Source: Symbiobacteriaceae bacterium
Lineage (GTDB): Bacteria > Bacillota > Sulfobacillia > Symbiobacteriales > Symbiobacteriaceae
NCBI GenBank assembly: GCA_029239785.1
Contig: JARBUG010000008.1
Span: 27,505-91,504 of the forward strand
Direction of reading: 5' to 3'
Length of the DNA stretch: 64,000 nucleotides
The notes beneath the pieces are model-generated. The model did not search any database. It had not been told where the DNA came from and saw only the letters and a program-made list of their open reading frames with translations. A program made the translations under genes and the position numbers. The first letter of the stretch is position 1, and each line of letters begins with the position of its first letter. Positions 35,224-43,364 of this stretch are shown piece by piece.

Positions 35224-36501
35224 CTAACCAACCGCCGTTCCCTGCCGGTCGTAGACCCGAATATCGGCGCCCAGACCCAGGAGTTTCTGTTCCAGGTGCT
35301 CGTACCCCCGTTCAACATGCTCAAGGCCGTAAACGGTGGTTTCACCTACGGCGCCTAGTCCTGCAAGAATAAGTGCTGCACCAGCCCGAATATCAGTGGC
35401 TTGAACCGGAGCGCCATACAAAGATTCAACGCCCTCCACAACGGCCGTGCGGCCTTCCACACGCATGCGGGCGCCCATACGGGCCAGCTCGGACGCGAAC
35501 CGGAACCGATCGTCATACAGGGTCTCGGTGACATAGCTAGTTCCCGCGGCACAGGTCAGCAGCGCTGTCATTTGGCTCTGGGCATCGGTCGGGAAGCCCG
35601 GGTATGGCAGGGTTTTGACCGTAATGGCCCGTGGACGTTCCCGAGAAATGACCCGGACCGAGTCGCCGCCTTCCAGCACCTCGGCACCGGCTTCACGCAG
35701 CTTGGCAATAATGGGCGTGACATGGGTGGGAATCACGTTTTCCACCAACACATCGCCCTGGGTCGCAAGTGCGGCCATCATCCAGGTGCCGGCTTCAATA
35801 TCGTCGGAGATGACCGAATGAATGGGGCCCACCAGCCGGTCGACACCCTCAATGCGAATGGTGTCGGTGCCGGCGCCTACCACGTGGCCACCTGCGGCGT
35901 TGATGAAATTGGCCACGTCAACCACGTGTGGCTCCCGTGCACAGTTCTGAATGGTCGTGGTCCCCTTGGCGAGCGAGGCCGCCAAAATCAACTGAATGGT
36001 GGCCCCTACGCTGACCACATCAAGATAGATGGTTGCGCCGCGCAGGCGGTTGGCCCGGGCCCGCATGATGCCGCGGTCAATCCAAACTTCGGCACCCAGG
36101 GCCGACAGGCCCTTGAAATGCTGGTCAACAGGACGCTGCCCGATTTTGTCGCCGCCCGGGAGCGGAATGTCAGCCTGCCCGAAGCGGGCCAGCAAAACCC
36201 CGAGCAAATAGTAAGAAGCACGCATGGCAGTGGCCAAATGGTAGGAGACCTCACGGGGTGCCAGTGCACCCGTATGGACGGTCAAACGCCCATGCACCGG
36301 GTCCCAGTCGGCCCGGGCGCCGAGCGACTGCAGAATTTCCCGGTAGGTGGCCACGTCGTGAATGCGTGGTACGTTTTCCAAACGGCTTGAGCCATCGGCC
36401 AAAAGGGTGGCTGCAATCAGGGGGAGTGCGGAGTTCTTCCGCCCGCCAACGCGAACAGTGCCGTGTAGCCGGTGTTCCCCTCGGATCGTAAGCTTAGCCA
36501 A
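35224..36501 (-). CDS. murA: UDP-N-acetylglucosamine 1-carboxyvinyltransferase with Asp at the catalytic Cys position
   Basis: A 425-residue enolpyruvyl transferase for the first committed step of peptidoglycan synthesis. Conserved substrate residues are present: Lys22-Asn23 in GGRKNSALP, Arg in TAMRASYYLLG, Arg in IGQRPVD, Asp in FPTDAQSQMTAL and Arg in DIRAGAALILAG. The catalytic loop reads PLPGGDKIGQRP, so Asp118 replaces the usual Cys115. This natural change is known from Mycobacterium and Chlamydia MurA and confers fosfomycin insensitivity. The TTG at 36501 follows AGGAGG by nine bases. It lies between rlmH and the wal operon, and it could be a second MurA paralogue. Confidence 0.92.
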   Translation of the reverse strand: MAKLTIRGEHRLHGTVRVGGRKNSALPLIAATLLADGSSRLENVPRIHDVATYREILQSLGARADWDPVHGRLTVHTGALAPREVSYHLATAMRASYYLLGVLLARFGQADIPLPGGDKIGQRPVDQHFKGLSALGAEVWIDRGIMRARANRLRGATIYLDVVSVGATIQLILAASLAKGTTTIQNCAREPHVVDVANFINAAGGHVVGAGTDTIRIEGVDRLVGPIHSVISDDIEAGTWMMAALATQGDVLVENVIPTHVTPIIAKLREAGAEVLEGGDSVRVISRERPRAITVKTLPYPGFPTDAQSQMTALLTCAAGTSYVTETLYDDRFRFASELARMGARMRVEGRTAVVEGVESLYGAPVQATDIRAGAALILAGLGAVGETTVYGLEHVERGYEHLEQKLLGLGADIRVYDRQGTAVG

Positions 36502-36614
36502 ACCGACTTTCCTCCTCACGCCAATGGCGCGTTTTCGCTGGCAGCGAATGAATTCGAATGAAGGAATCCCTGGTATTAGTTCGTTAACATGGGAGAGGTT
36601 TCCTGCCCCGCTGC

Positions 36615-37505
36615 TTAAGATTCCCACTCGCCGTTAAGTGCGTTGATGTAGTAGGTCTCGCCACCATCGAGCGTAATGCGCCAAACCGGAACCGTGTCCC
36701 AGCCGTGCACATCGTCAGCCTGGGCCAGCGACAAGGTCCGCCCGGCATAGTAGCCCAGCTGAATCTCCATAACGGTACGAACTCTGGCCCCGGCCAGGCG
36801 CCCGGCCAGGCGGAGCAACGCCTCACGGACGGGACGGACCTGTTTTGCCGCAGAGTCCGTGTATGAGCGTGGCTCTACCCAGTACCGGCTCACCTTTTCG
36901 ATGCCCCGGGGCGAAACCTCAACCCTAACATAGCCGGAGAAAACCGGGACCCCATCAAAGACCGGACAGTACTCAAGCATGACGGTGCCCGCGTTCTGGT
37001 TCTCAGTCACCCCGGACAAACGGGCACCTGCCGGAAACAGCGCCATGAGCCGGAGGTACTCCTCTGCAAAGTGAATAACCTGCTCGCGGTTATCCAGTTT
37101 CAAGCTGCGGGCCGCCAGGCCGGTGGCCCTGGGGAAGTAATCCACAGCTTTTGTCTGCGCGTCTATGGTCGGGCGAAGGCTCCCTGCCACTGCTAAGTCG
37201 TCCTGGCCGCTGTGGCCCCCCGTTACAGCAGAGATTTCGAGGCCCCACTGCAAAAAATCGGGGGTCGGCGGGGCCTCCACACGCACAAATCGCATGGGCT
37301 GTGGCGTACGGGGCAGCGACAAGTTGACGGGTAACACCAACTTGCGGTTGGCCAGTGTCTCACGGAACTCCTCAACCGTCTGGCCTTGCGGCACCTCAGC
37401 GAGGTAGGGAAGCGTGGCTGTCGGACCCCAAATCGAATAGGCAAGAATCAGATTGACGACCAGAAATGCCGTCAGCAAGTACGCACGCGCTCTTGCCCAA
37501 TCCAC
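36615..37505 (-). CDS. walI: WalI/YycI-like regulator of WalK
   Basis: About 296 residues with one N-terminal membrane helix (ARAYLLTAFLVVNLILAYSIW) and an extracellular domain ending in a YycI-type motif (VPVWRITLDGGETYYINALN). In Bacillus, YycI and YycH form a membrane complex that modulates WalK. The sequence is divergent, so the call rests on topology, length, the C-terminal motif and position directly after walR-walK-walH. The GTG at 37505 has AGGAGG eight bases upstream; a GTG at 37514 is too close to it. Confidence 0.8.
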   Translation of the reverse strand: MDWARARAYLLTAFLVVNLILAYSIWGPTATLPYLAEVPQGQTVEEFRETLANRKLVLPVNLSLPRTPQPMRFVRVEAPPTPDFLQWGLEISAVTGGHSGQDDLAVAGSLRPTIDAQTKAVDYFPRATGLAARSLKLDNREQVIHFAEEYLRLMALFPAGARLSGVTENQNAGTVMLEYCPVFDGVPVFSGYVRVEVSPRGIEKVSRYWVEPRSYTDSAAKQVRPVREALLRLAGRLAGARVRTVMEIQLGYYAGRTLSLAQADDVHGWDTVPVWRITLDGGETYYINALNGEWES

Positions 37506-37542
37506 CGCTCCCACCTCCTCTTCTGCCGCAAAATCCCTTCGG

Positions 37543-38916
37543 TCAGGAACCGGCTACAAATGGCTGCATCTCGCTTAACACGGATGCCGGCCAGTACACG
37601 CGCTTCTCCCCGAGTTGGGCAATCCACACGGGAACCAGTTTCCAGGTACTCAGATTATCGGGAAGCCAGATCACGTACCCAAGGTACATCTCCCTCACCT
37701 CGCCCTCAAGGAGGAACAGCGCGGAAAAGCGCTCAACCGCCGCTTCCAGCACCTTTTCCGCCGGCTGAATCGCAATGAGGCTGTCCGTGAAGAGGGGCGT
37801 AAACTCAGGGTCGCGCCGGTATTGCAGCACGGTCGTGGTTTGGTCCCGGTTTGTCAGTTCAAGCACCAGGGCGCCGACACCAGTGGCCGGGCTGGCCGTC
37901 TCTACTGGGAATCCGTTGCCGTTCAGGCGCAGGTTATACACCAGAAGCGCACGGCCAGCCTGCTGCTGATAGTAGCCGCCAAGCACATAGTCCTGCGACC
38001 AGCCGCCATGTGCCGGTACCCAGGCCTTCGCTGCCGCACGGGCCCGCTGTAGGTCTGGGGGTATGCCGACTGGCGGTGCCGTGGCATATTCCGTCTGCCC
38101 GTTCTTTTTCAGGCGGAGCCAGCGGGGGCCGTCGGTAAAGCTGTTGGCGTCCCGCTCCTCAATGTGCCGGACAACCGAAAGGTCGGGGAAGTAACGTGCC
38201 TGCTCAACACCCGCTTCCGGCTGCCGGATGGTTACCGTGCCAATGGGCATCTCGGCGGTTTCGGGGACGGACAAGCCGGGGCTCAGTCTCGCCCCAGGCT
38301 TGTCAAACTTCAACGGCCGATACGTTTGAAAGAGACCGGGGTCAAGGGCGCCAACGAGACCGGTCAGAAGGTGCTGGTCGGCAAGCGACAGCGGTCCGAC
38401 CCGGTAAACGCCGCCGTAGGCGCCCGAGAAGTGCAACATGGGCGTCTTGGACAAGGTGACAGTCACTCGGTCTACTTTCAGACTGGAATTCGGCAGACCA
38501 TCTTTGTCCCAGGCCCACTCCTCGGCCCACTGGTTAAGCATGAGGGGAACCGGCAGTACCGCCGTAATCGATGCAACAGGCTCCTCGGCCTGGTCATCGG
38601 GCGGCAACTGGCTATAAAGCGGCTCCAGGCCCTTCAGAACCCCCTTCAGGCCGTTCCAGACTGGAGCGTAGGCAGGTGAACCGGCAGGAAGGAGTGCGAC
38701 CAGCCCCTCTTTGTTTTGGACATAAATTCGTTCCGGTCGATGAACATCTGGCTCACCACCGGCCAGGGCTGGGGGCGAACTTTGTACATGCGCTTCACGC
38801 GTCCGCCAAAGGCCGCCCGTAAGGGAAGGAAACCAGACCTGATAGGACAGCACAAAACTGAGGAGGACCAGGCCCGCCAGGGCGCCGTTTAGCAGAAACT
38901 CCTTGATCCGCTGCAT
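37543..38916 (-). CDS. walH: WalH/YycH-like regulator of WalK
   Basis: About 457 residues with one N-terminal transmembrane helix (LAGLVLLSFVLSYQVWF) and a large extracellular part. Typical YycH elements include SLADQHLLTGLVGALDPGLF near the middle and the closing GYVIWLPDNLSTWKLVPVWI. It is expected to sit with WalI and WalK in the membrane and tune cell-wall signalling. The ATG at 38916 overlaps the walK stop (TAATG). It is the third gene of the walR-walK-walH-walI operon. Confidence 0.82.
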   Translation of the reverse strand: MQRIKEFLLNGALAGLVLLSFVLSYQVWFPSLTGGLWRTREAHVQSSPPALAGGEPDVHRPERIYVQNKEGLVALLPAGSPAYAPVWNGLKGVLKGLEPLYSQLPPDDQAEEPVASITAVLPVPLMLNQWAEEWAWDKDGLPNSSLKVDRVTVTLSKTPMLHFSGAYGGVYRVGPLSLADQHLLTGLVGALDPGLFQTYRPLKFDKPGARLSPGLSVPETAEMPIGTVTIRQPEAGVEQARYFPDLSVVRHIEERDANSFTDGPRWLRLKKNGQTEYATAPPVGIPPDLQRARAAAKAWVPAHGGWSQDYVLGGYYQQQAGRALLVYNLRLNGNGFPVETASPATGVGALVLELTNRDQTTTVLQYRRDPEFTPLFTDSLIAIQPAEKVLEAAVERFSALFLLEGEVREMYLGYVIWLPDNLSTWKLVPVWIAQLGEKRVYWPASVLSEMQPFVAGS

Positions 38917-40700
38917 TAGTTCCACCCCGTCTCCGCAACCTGGGCGGCCGGCAGCGTAAAAACCACTTCCGTCCCCTTGCCAAGTTCAGAATCAATCGAA
39001 ATGGCCCCACCTGACAGCTCAATAATCTGGCGGGCAATCGCCAGGCCCAGCCCGGTGCCACCCAACATGCGCGACCTGGCTTTGTCAACGCGGTAAAAGC
39101 GCTCGAAAATCCGTGGCAAGTCTTCGGCGGGAATCCCGATACCCGAATCAGCTACCGAAACCCGGACCATGGCGCCATCTGCCCGGGTGGCAATCGAAAT
39201 CTGGCCGCCCGACGGCGTAAACTCGACCGCGTTCGCCAACAGGTTCAGCAACACCTGCTGCAGTTTGTCCCGGTCGACCAGGGCCAGGGGCGTCTCGGCA
39301 GCGAATGCCCGGTTGATCACGAGGTTCTTCCGCTCAATCTGCACAGCCAGCCGGGCAACGCAGTCGTCGACCACAGGAGGTATCTCATGCGCATGAATAT
39401 CCCAGTTTACCGAGCCCTGGTCCAACTGAGACAAATGGAGCAGGTCCTTCACGAGCCGGGCCATGCGGTCGGTCTCATGGTCAACGACCCGCAGGAACCG
39501 CGTGCGCAGTTCCGGCTCGTCAGCCGCGCCATCAAGCAGCGTCTCGACGTAGCTCTTTACCGTGGTAAGGGGCGTCTTCAGTTCATGGGAGACGTTGGCC
39601 ACGAACTCGCGGCGCAGGGCTTCCAGCTTCTCCAGTTCGGTAATGTCATGGAACACCACCACCATGCCCGCTACATGCTGACGCTCACCAAACAGCGGTG
39701 TAATGTAGGCCAGCAAGTAAAGACCACCAAACCGAAACTCAAAGGTGACCGAACGGGTCTCCTCCAGCGCCCGGTCCAGGGCGCTCTCAAGCCCTAAATC
39801 CGGCCACACATCAGCAGGATGGCGCCCGAGCACCTCGGGCTCAGTAGTCCGGAACATCCGCTCTGCCGCCGGGTTCAGCTTGATGATGCGGCCCGTTTCG
39901 TCCAGGGCGAGCAGTCCATCAGCCATGTGCGTCAGGATTGCTTCAACCTTATGCTTTTCACCCTGAATTTCATCGAGCGTGGACTTGAGGCGCCGGGTCA
40001 TGCGGTTGAACATGTCGCCGAGCTGTCCGATTTCATCGGAGCTGCGCACCGCAATGGTCTGATCAAAGTTGCCGCCGGCCATTTCTGCCGCCTTGCGGGT
40101 GACCTCGCGAATAGGGCCGGTAATCGTGCGCGCCAGCACCACGCCGAGCGTGGCCGTGGAACCAAGCGCGATCGCCCAGGCAGTAAGCAGCGTGTCACGA
40201 ACCTGGCTGAGGCGCGTGTAAACATCGGCCAACGAAGCACGCAGGTAGATAATCCCGACGACCTCGCCGCGATGCTCAATGGGCAGCGCCTCGGCGACGA
40301 TGCGCTCCCCGGTATCATCTTCGCCCACACTCTGCACGCTCTGTGGGGCAACCAAAGCCGGTGTAATGTCGTCGTTGGAGTACTTCTTGCCGACCAGGTC
40401 TTTGTGGTCAGGCTGCTTGGCAGTCGCCCCAATCACCTTGCCATTCCCGTCCAACACCAGCACGTCGCCGGGGAGGTTGGCCACAATCAGGCCAATGGTG
40501 CCCTCATCAAGCTTACCGTTCACCAGGAAACTGGAGAACTGGCCTTCCCACAGGAGGGCGGTCTGGTGCAGTTCGGCCTGCTCCTTCGCAACATACGAAC
40601 GCTCCAACTGCTTTAACAAGTAGACCATGCTTAACTGCATGGCCACCAGCACAAGTAACAAATATACGATGATCAGCTTGCTCTGGATGCTCCGAAACAC
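38916..40700 (-). CDS. walK: Cell-wall sensor histidine kinase WalK
   Basis: A 594-residue membrane histidine kinase. It has TM1 (about 8-30), an extracellular sensor domain (31-165), TM2 (about 170-190), HAMP (190-243), a PAS domain (about 250-350), HisKA with phospho-acceptor His372 (ANVSHELKTPLTTVKSY) and HATPase with N-box LLANAVEFTP, G-boxes DSGIGIP and GTGLGLAIA. Its partner is WalR, and together they control essential cell-wall hydrolase genes in Firmicutes. The GTG at 40700 follows GAGGG. A 120-bp repeat block separates it from walR. Confidence 0.93.
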   Translation of the reverse strand: MFRSIQSKLIIVYLLLVLVAMQLSMVYLLKQLERSYVAKEQAELHQTALLWEGQFSSFLVNGKLDEGTIGLIVANLPGDVLVLDGNGKVIGATAKQPDHKDLVGKKYSNDDITPALVAPQSVQSVGEDDTGERIVAEALPIEHRGEVVGIIYLRASLADVYTRLSQVRDTLLTAWAIALGSTATLGVVLARTITGPIREVTRKAAEMAGGNFDQTIAVRSSDEIGQLGDMFNRMTRRLKSTLDEIQGEKHKVEAILTHMADGLLALDETGRIIKLNPAAERMFRTTEPEVLGRHPADVWPDLGLESALDRALEETRSVTFEFRFGGLYLLAYITPLFGERQHVAGMVVVFHDITELEKLEALRREFVANVSHELKTPLTTVKSYVETLLDGAADEPELRTRFLRVVDHETDRMARLVKDLLHLSQLDQGSVNWDIHAHEIPPVVDDCVARLAVQIERKNLVINRAFAAETPLALVDRDKLQQVLLNLLANAVEFTPSGGQISIATRADGAMVRVSVADSGIGIPAEDLPRIFERFYRVDKARSRMLGGTGLGLAIARQIIELSGGAISIDSELGKGTEVVFTLPAAQVAETGWN

Positions 40701-40727
40701 AAGGCAACCCTCACTTCCCGGCCTGTC

Positions 40728-40799
40728 TAGGCACCCTCAATGGGTGCCGTAACCCGTCAGGCGTGGGCCCGAGCTTGACCGGCCCATGCCGAGAGGGGC
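40728..40799 (-). repeat. Paired-hairpin repeat, unit A, between walR and walK
   Basis: A 72-bp unit beginning TAGGCACCCTCAATGGGTG with a GGCACCC/GGGTGCC hairpin and followed by GTAACCCGTCAGGCGTGGGC. It is the inverted counterpart of the units at 6456-6603; about 40 bp are identical to 6561-6603 on the other strand. Confidence 0.8.
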
Positions 40800-40847
40800 T
40801 AGGCACCCTCAATGGGTGCCGTAACCCGTCAGGCGTGGGCCCGAGCT
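40800..40847 (-). repeat. Paired-hairpin repeat, unit B (truncated), overlapping the walR stop
   Basis: A second, partial copy whose first 46 bp are identical to unit A. It runs into the walR stop codon at 40846-40848. The two hairpins lie inside the walR-walK transcript and could affect relative expression or mRNA stability. Confidence 0.8.
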
Positions 40848-41547
40848 AGAACCGCTGGAAGTAGTACCCGATCCCGCGCTTTGTCTTAAGCAGCTCAGGT
40901 TGGGCAGGATTCTCTTCGATCTTCTCGCGCAGCCGCCGGACCGTGACGTCCACGGTGCGAACATCGCCGTAGTAATCGTAGCCCCACACTTCCTGGAGCA
41001 GCGCTTCGCGGGCAAACACCTGGCCGGCATGGGAAACGAGGTGGCGGAGCAGTTCGAACTCTCGGGGCGTCAGTTCGATGACCATGTCGCCCTTCATTAC
41101 GTCATAGCTGGTCAGGTTCAACATCAGCGGGCCGCCCCGCAGCACCTGATCGGCCTGATGGTCCGTCGGGGGCTCAGGCGCGGGCCGCAGGCGGCGGAGA
41201 ATCGCCCGCACACGGGCCACCAACTCCCGGGGACTGAACGGCTTGACCACATAGTCATCGGCCCCCAGCTCAAGGCCCAATACCTTGTCGACCTCGGCCT
41301 CCTTGGCGGAGAGCATCAAAATGGGGACCGAGGAGTGGGAGCGGATATCCTTACATACAGAAAACCCGTCCAGCTTGGGAAGCATAATGTCCAAAATCAC
41401 AAGGTTAAACGCAGACTGCCTCGCCTTATGAACAGCCTCTTCCCCATCATAAGCCACGTCTACTTCAAAACCCTCGCGCTCTAAATTGAACTTGAGGATA
41501 TCGGCAATCGGCCGTTCATCGTCGACTACGAGGATTCGGTCCGCCAT
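40846..41547 (-). CDS. walR: Essential cell-wall response regulator WalR
   Basis: A 233-residue OmpR/PhoB-type response regulator. The receiver domain (1-120) has the acidic pair DDE at 9-11, phospho-acceptor Asp53 (LVILDIMLPKLDG) and Lys in VVKPFSPRELVARV. The C-terminal winged helix contains LTPREFELLRHLVSHAGQVF and GDVRTVDVTVRRLREKIEEN. It pairs with WalK, encoded downstream in the same operon. First gene of the operon, ATG at 41547 after AAGGAGGC. Confidence 0.95.
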   Translation of the reverse strand: MADRILVVDDERPIADILKFNLEREGFEVDVAYDGEEAVHKARQSAFNLVILDIMLPKLDGFSVCKDIRSHSSVPILMLSAKEAEVDKVLGLELGADDYVVKPFSPRELVARVRAILRRLRPAPEPPTDHQADQVLRGGPLMLNLTSYDVMKGDMVIELTPREFELLRHLVSHAGQVFAREALLQEVWGYDYYGDVRTVDVTVRRLREKIEENPAQPELLKTKRGIGYYFQRF

Positions 41548-41616
41548 AAAAGTGCCTCCTTATTCGCAATACCAAGGCCAAACTTCGACTAGCGAACCGT
41601 ACGTTCCTTCAACGTA

Positions 41617-42498
41617 TCAGCCAGCCGCCTCAAGATCCGTCCTGTGCTTGTCCACCCAGTCCAGCCAGTTCTCGTAAATGTCGGGCATGGATCTCCCTGT
41701 CATACGGCTCACCGCCGCCTCGAACTTCACGCCGTCACTCAGGTGGTTCACCAGGCCGGTCATTGCATCTTCACCATAGGTCTGAGCGATGTAGTCGACC
41801 AGCAAGAAGGACTGCCGATAGGCCAGGGGCTGATTGGTGAGGTTATCAAACTGCCCGGACAGGTCGTCCAGGGAGTAAAGGTCCTGGTCCAGAGAACTGT
41901 CGGACTCAATCCAGAGGTAACCGGTCAGCGCATACTCAACGCGCTGGGCCAGCCCCTCGGTGAACCAGCGGGGATAATTGCCGTTGGTCCGGTAATCCAA
42001 CATGTAGTGGGTCAGTTCATGGGCGATGGGGTTCAGCTTGTCGAAAACAGACCGCTTGTCCCGATCACGTTTCTCGCTGATCCAGACGTTCGGCGACAGA
42101 AGGCGAACCGTGCCGGACCAGTAAACACCCATGGCGCTTTCGCCGTTTCCCCAGCCAAATGCCTGGCGCAGTTCATCGCGGTCCGGGTAAATAATGACTG
42201 GGACCCGATCGGTAGGTGTGTAGCCAACTTGCTGCGTGACAGGCTGATAAACGCTTTCCGTCGTTTCCAGCACCCACCCTGCAACGGTTTTGTCTTTCTC
42301 CATAAAGTAAACATCCACGTACTTGCCGCTCAACTTTTCATAGCCCTTCAGGCTTGTCAACACACTGGACCGGCCCCGATCGCGGTACAAGCCGTACACA
42401 GCAGCCCTGGGCTGCGGCAAGACAAACCACAGAATCACAGGCAACAGAATCAGCGGAATGGACACAATGAGCCAACGACTGAGCGCATTCATCTTCAT
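41617..42498 (-). CDS. Membrane-anchored zinc peptidase (peptidase MA-like)
   Basis: About 293 residues: an N-terminal membrane helix (RWLIVSIPLILLPVILWFVL) and an extracellular gluzincin domain with HELTH at residues 160-164 and a downstream third ligand in RWFTEGLAQRVEY. The family (peptidase MA, DUF2268-like) is common in Firmicutes, with unknown substrates. The ATG at 42498 follows GGAGGAAG; a long in-frame upstream reading runs through a terminator and is rejected. The location directly upstream of walR suggests an envelope role, by context only. Confidence 0.85.
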   Translation of the reverse strand: MKMNALSRWLIVSIPLILLPVILWFVLPQPRAAVYGLYRDRGRSSVLTSLKGYEKLSGKYVDVYFMEKDKTVAGWVLETTESVYQPVTQQVGYTPTDRVPVIIYPDRDELRQAFGWGNGESAMGVYWSGTVRLLSPNVWISEKRDRDKRSVFDKLNPIAHELTHYMLDYRTNGNYPRWFTEGLAQRVEYALTGYLWIESDSSLDQDLYSLDDLSGQFDNLTNQPLAYRQSFLLVDYIAQTYGEDAMTGLVNHLSDGVKFEAAVSRMTGRSMPDIYENWLDWVDKHRTDLEAAG

Positions 42499-42630
42499 GA
42501 CTTCCTCCAGCATTATGCGATGTTCATTTCTATGCGCCTGTCCCTTCGAGTATAAGTTGAGGTTACATAATGCGGCCATCCACAATAGGTGGGCACGCTT
42601 CCACCCTGCTGGATGCGCTGCGCAAAAAAA

Positions 42631-42658
42631 GAAGACCCATCCGCCAGGATGGGTCTTC
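42631..42658 (-). terminator. Terminator of the YpiB-like gene
   Basis: A perfect 12-bp stem (GAAGACCCATCC / GGATGGGTCTTC) with a 4-nt loop and a run of seven T on the minus strand, 15 bp past the stop. Confidence 0.92.
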
Positions 42659-42672
42659 ACGCTAGGAGGCCG

Positions 42673-43176
42673 TCATTCAAGTTCCCGGAGTTGGGCACTC
42701 AGGTCGTCGAAGGAGCCACGGTCGCCCTGTGCGAGGGCCTCGTCGATTCGGGCGAGCAGGGTCTGGCGACGCGTCACTTTGTCGATCTCATCGGTGAACA
42801 GCTCGTCGTGCCAGCGGGAAAGTGTGTCCAGGAAGTCCTGCCGTTCTGGCGACCAGGTTGGTGGCGTGGTGGACAGGCATAGGGAGATGCGCTCAGGCAC
42901 TGACCGCATCAGTTCGACAACGGCTTGCGACGTTTTGTGGAAATAGCGCTCGCCTCGGCGGTAGAAGAAAGGCCAAGTCCCGGAACCTTTGGCGGAGATC
43001 AGAATCGCGTCTGGGCAGTCCGTCAGGTCGGAGACGAGTTCAAGGCGCCTGAGAATGTCCTCCTTGGCAAGGAGGAACTGAAGAAAGCCGCGGGCCTCCG
43101 GAAGCTTGGGCTGGTGGTGATCCAGGAATGCGCGAATCGCATCGGCTTTGCTTCGGGCTTCTTTCGGTTTCTCCAT
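42673..43176 (-). CDS. UPF0302 (YpiB)-like protein
   Basis: A 167-residue soluble protein. The helical N-terminal part (IRAFLDHHQPKLPEARGFLQ, FLLAKEDILRRLELVSDL) and the CPDAILISAKGSGTWPFFYR segment correspond to the YpiB/UPF0302 domain. The C-terminal LLARIDEALAQGDRGSFDDL helix matches the IDEAL-type motif (RQTLLARIDEAL) present in YpiB proteins. Biochemical function is poorly known. It stands alone between two terminators, and the ATG at 43176 follows a GGAGGGCG site. Confidence 0.65.
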   Translation of the reverse strand: MEKPKEARSKADAIRAFLDHHQPKLPEARGFLQFLLAKEDILRRLELVSDLTDCPDAILISAKGSGTWPFFYRRGERYFHKTSQAVVELMRSVPERISLCLSTTPPTWSPERQDFLDTLSRWHDELFTDEIDKVTRRQTLLARIDEALAQGDRGSFDDLSAQLRELE

Positions 43177-43331
43177 CCTGCGCCCTCCTTCGGAAGCAGA
43201 GTGCGAACGAGTTTCATTTGGTTTAGAAGGGAGTTACAGAGATTTCGCCAGATTCGTCACTTCTCCTGCCGTTCAATGCGCACTATTTTCAACCTTCCCA
43301 CCCACAATTTACCGACCAACTCCGACAAAAA

Positions 43332-43359
43332 TCCCCACCCGATGCAAATCAGGTGGGGA
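43332..43359 (-). terminator. Terminator of the LysM-G5-M23 gene
   Basis: TCCCCACC pairs with GGTGGGGA, with further pairing in the loop (CTGAT/ATCGG-like), followed by TTTTTG on the minus strand, 6 bp past the stop. Confidence 0.85.
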
Positions 43360-43364
43360 AGCTG

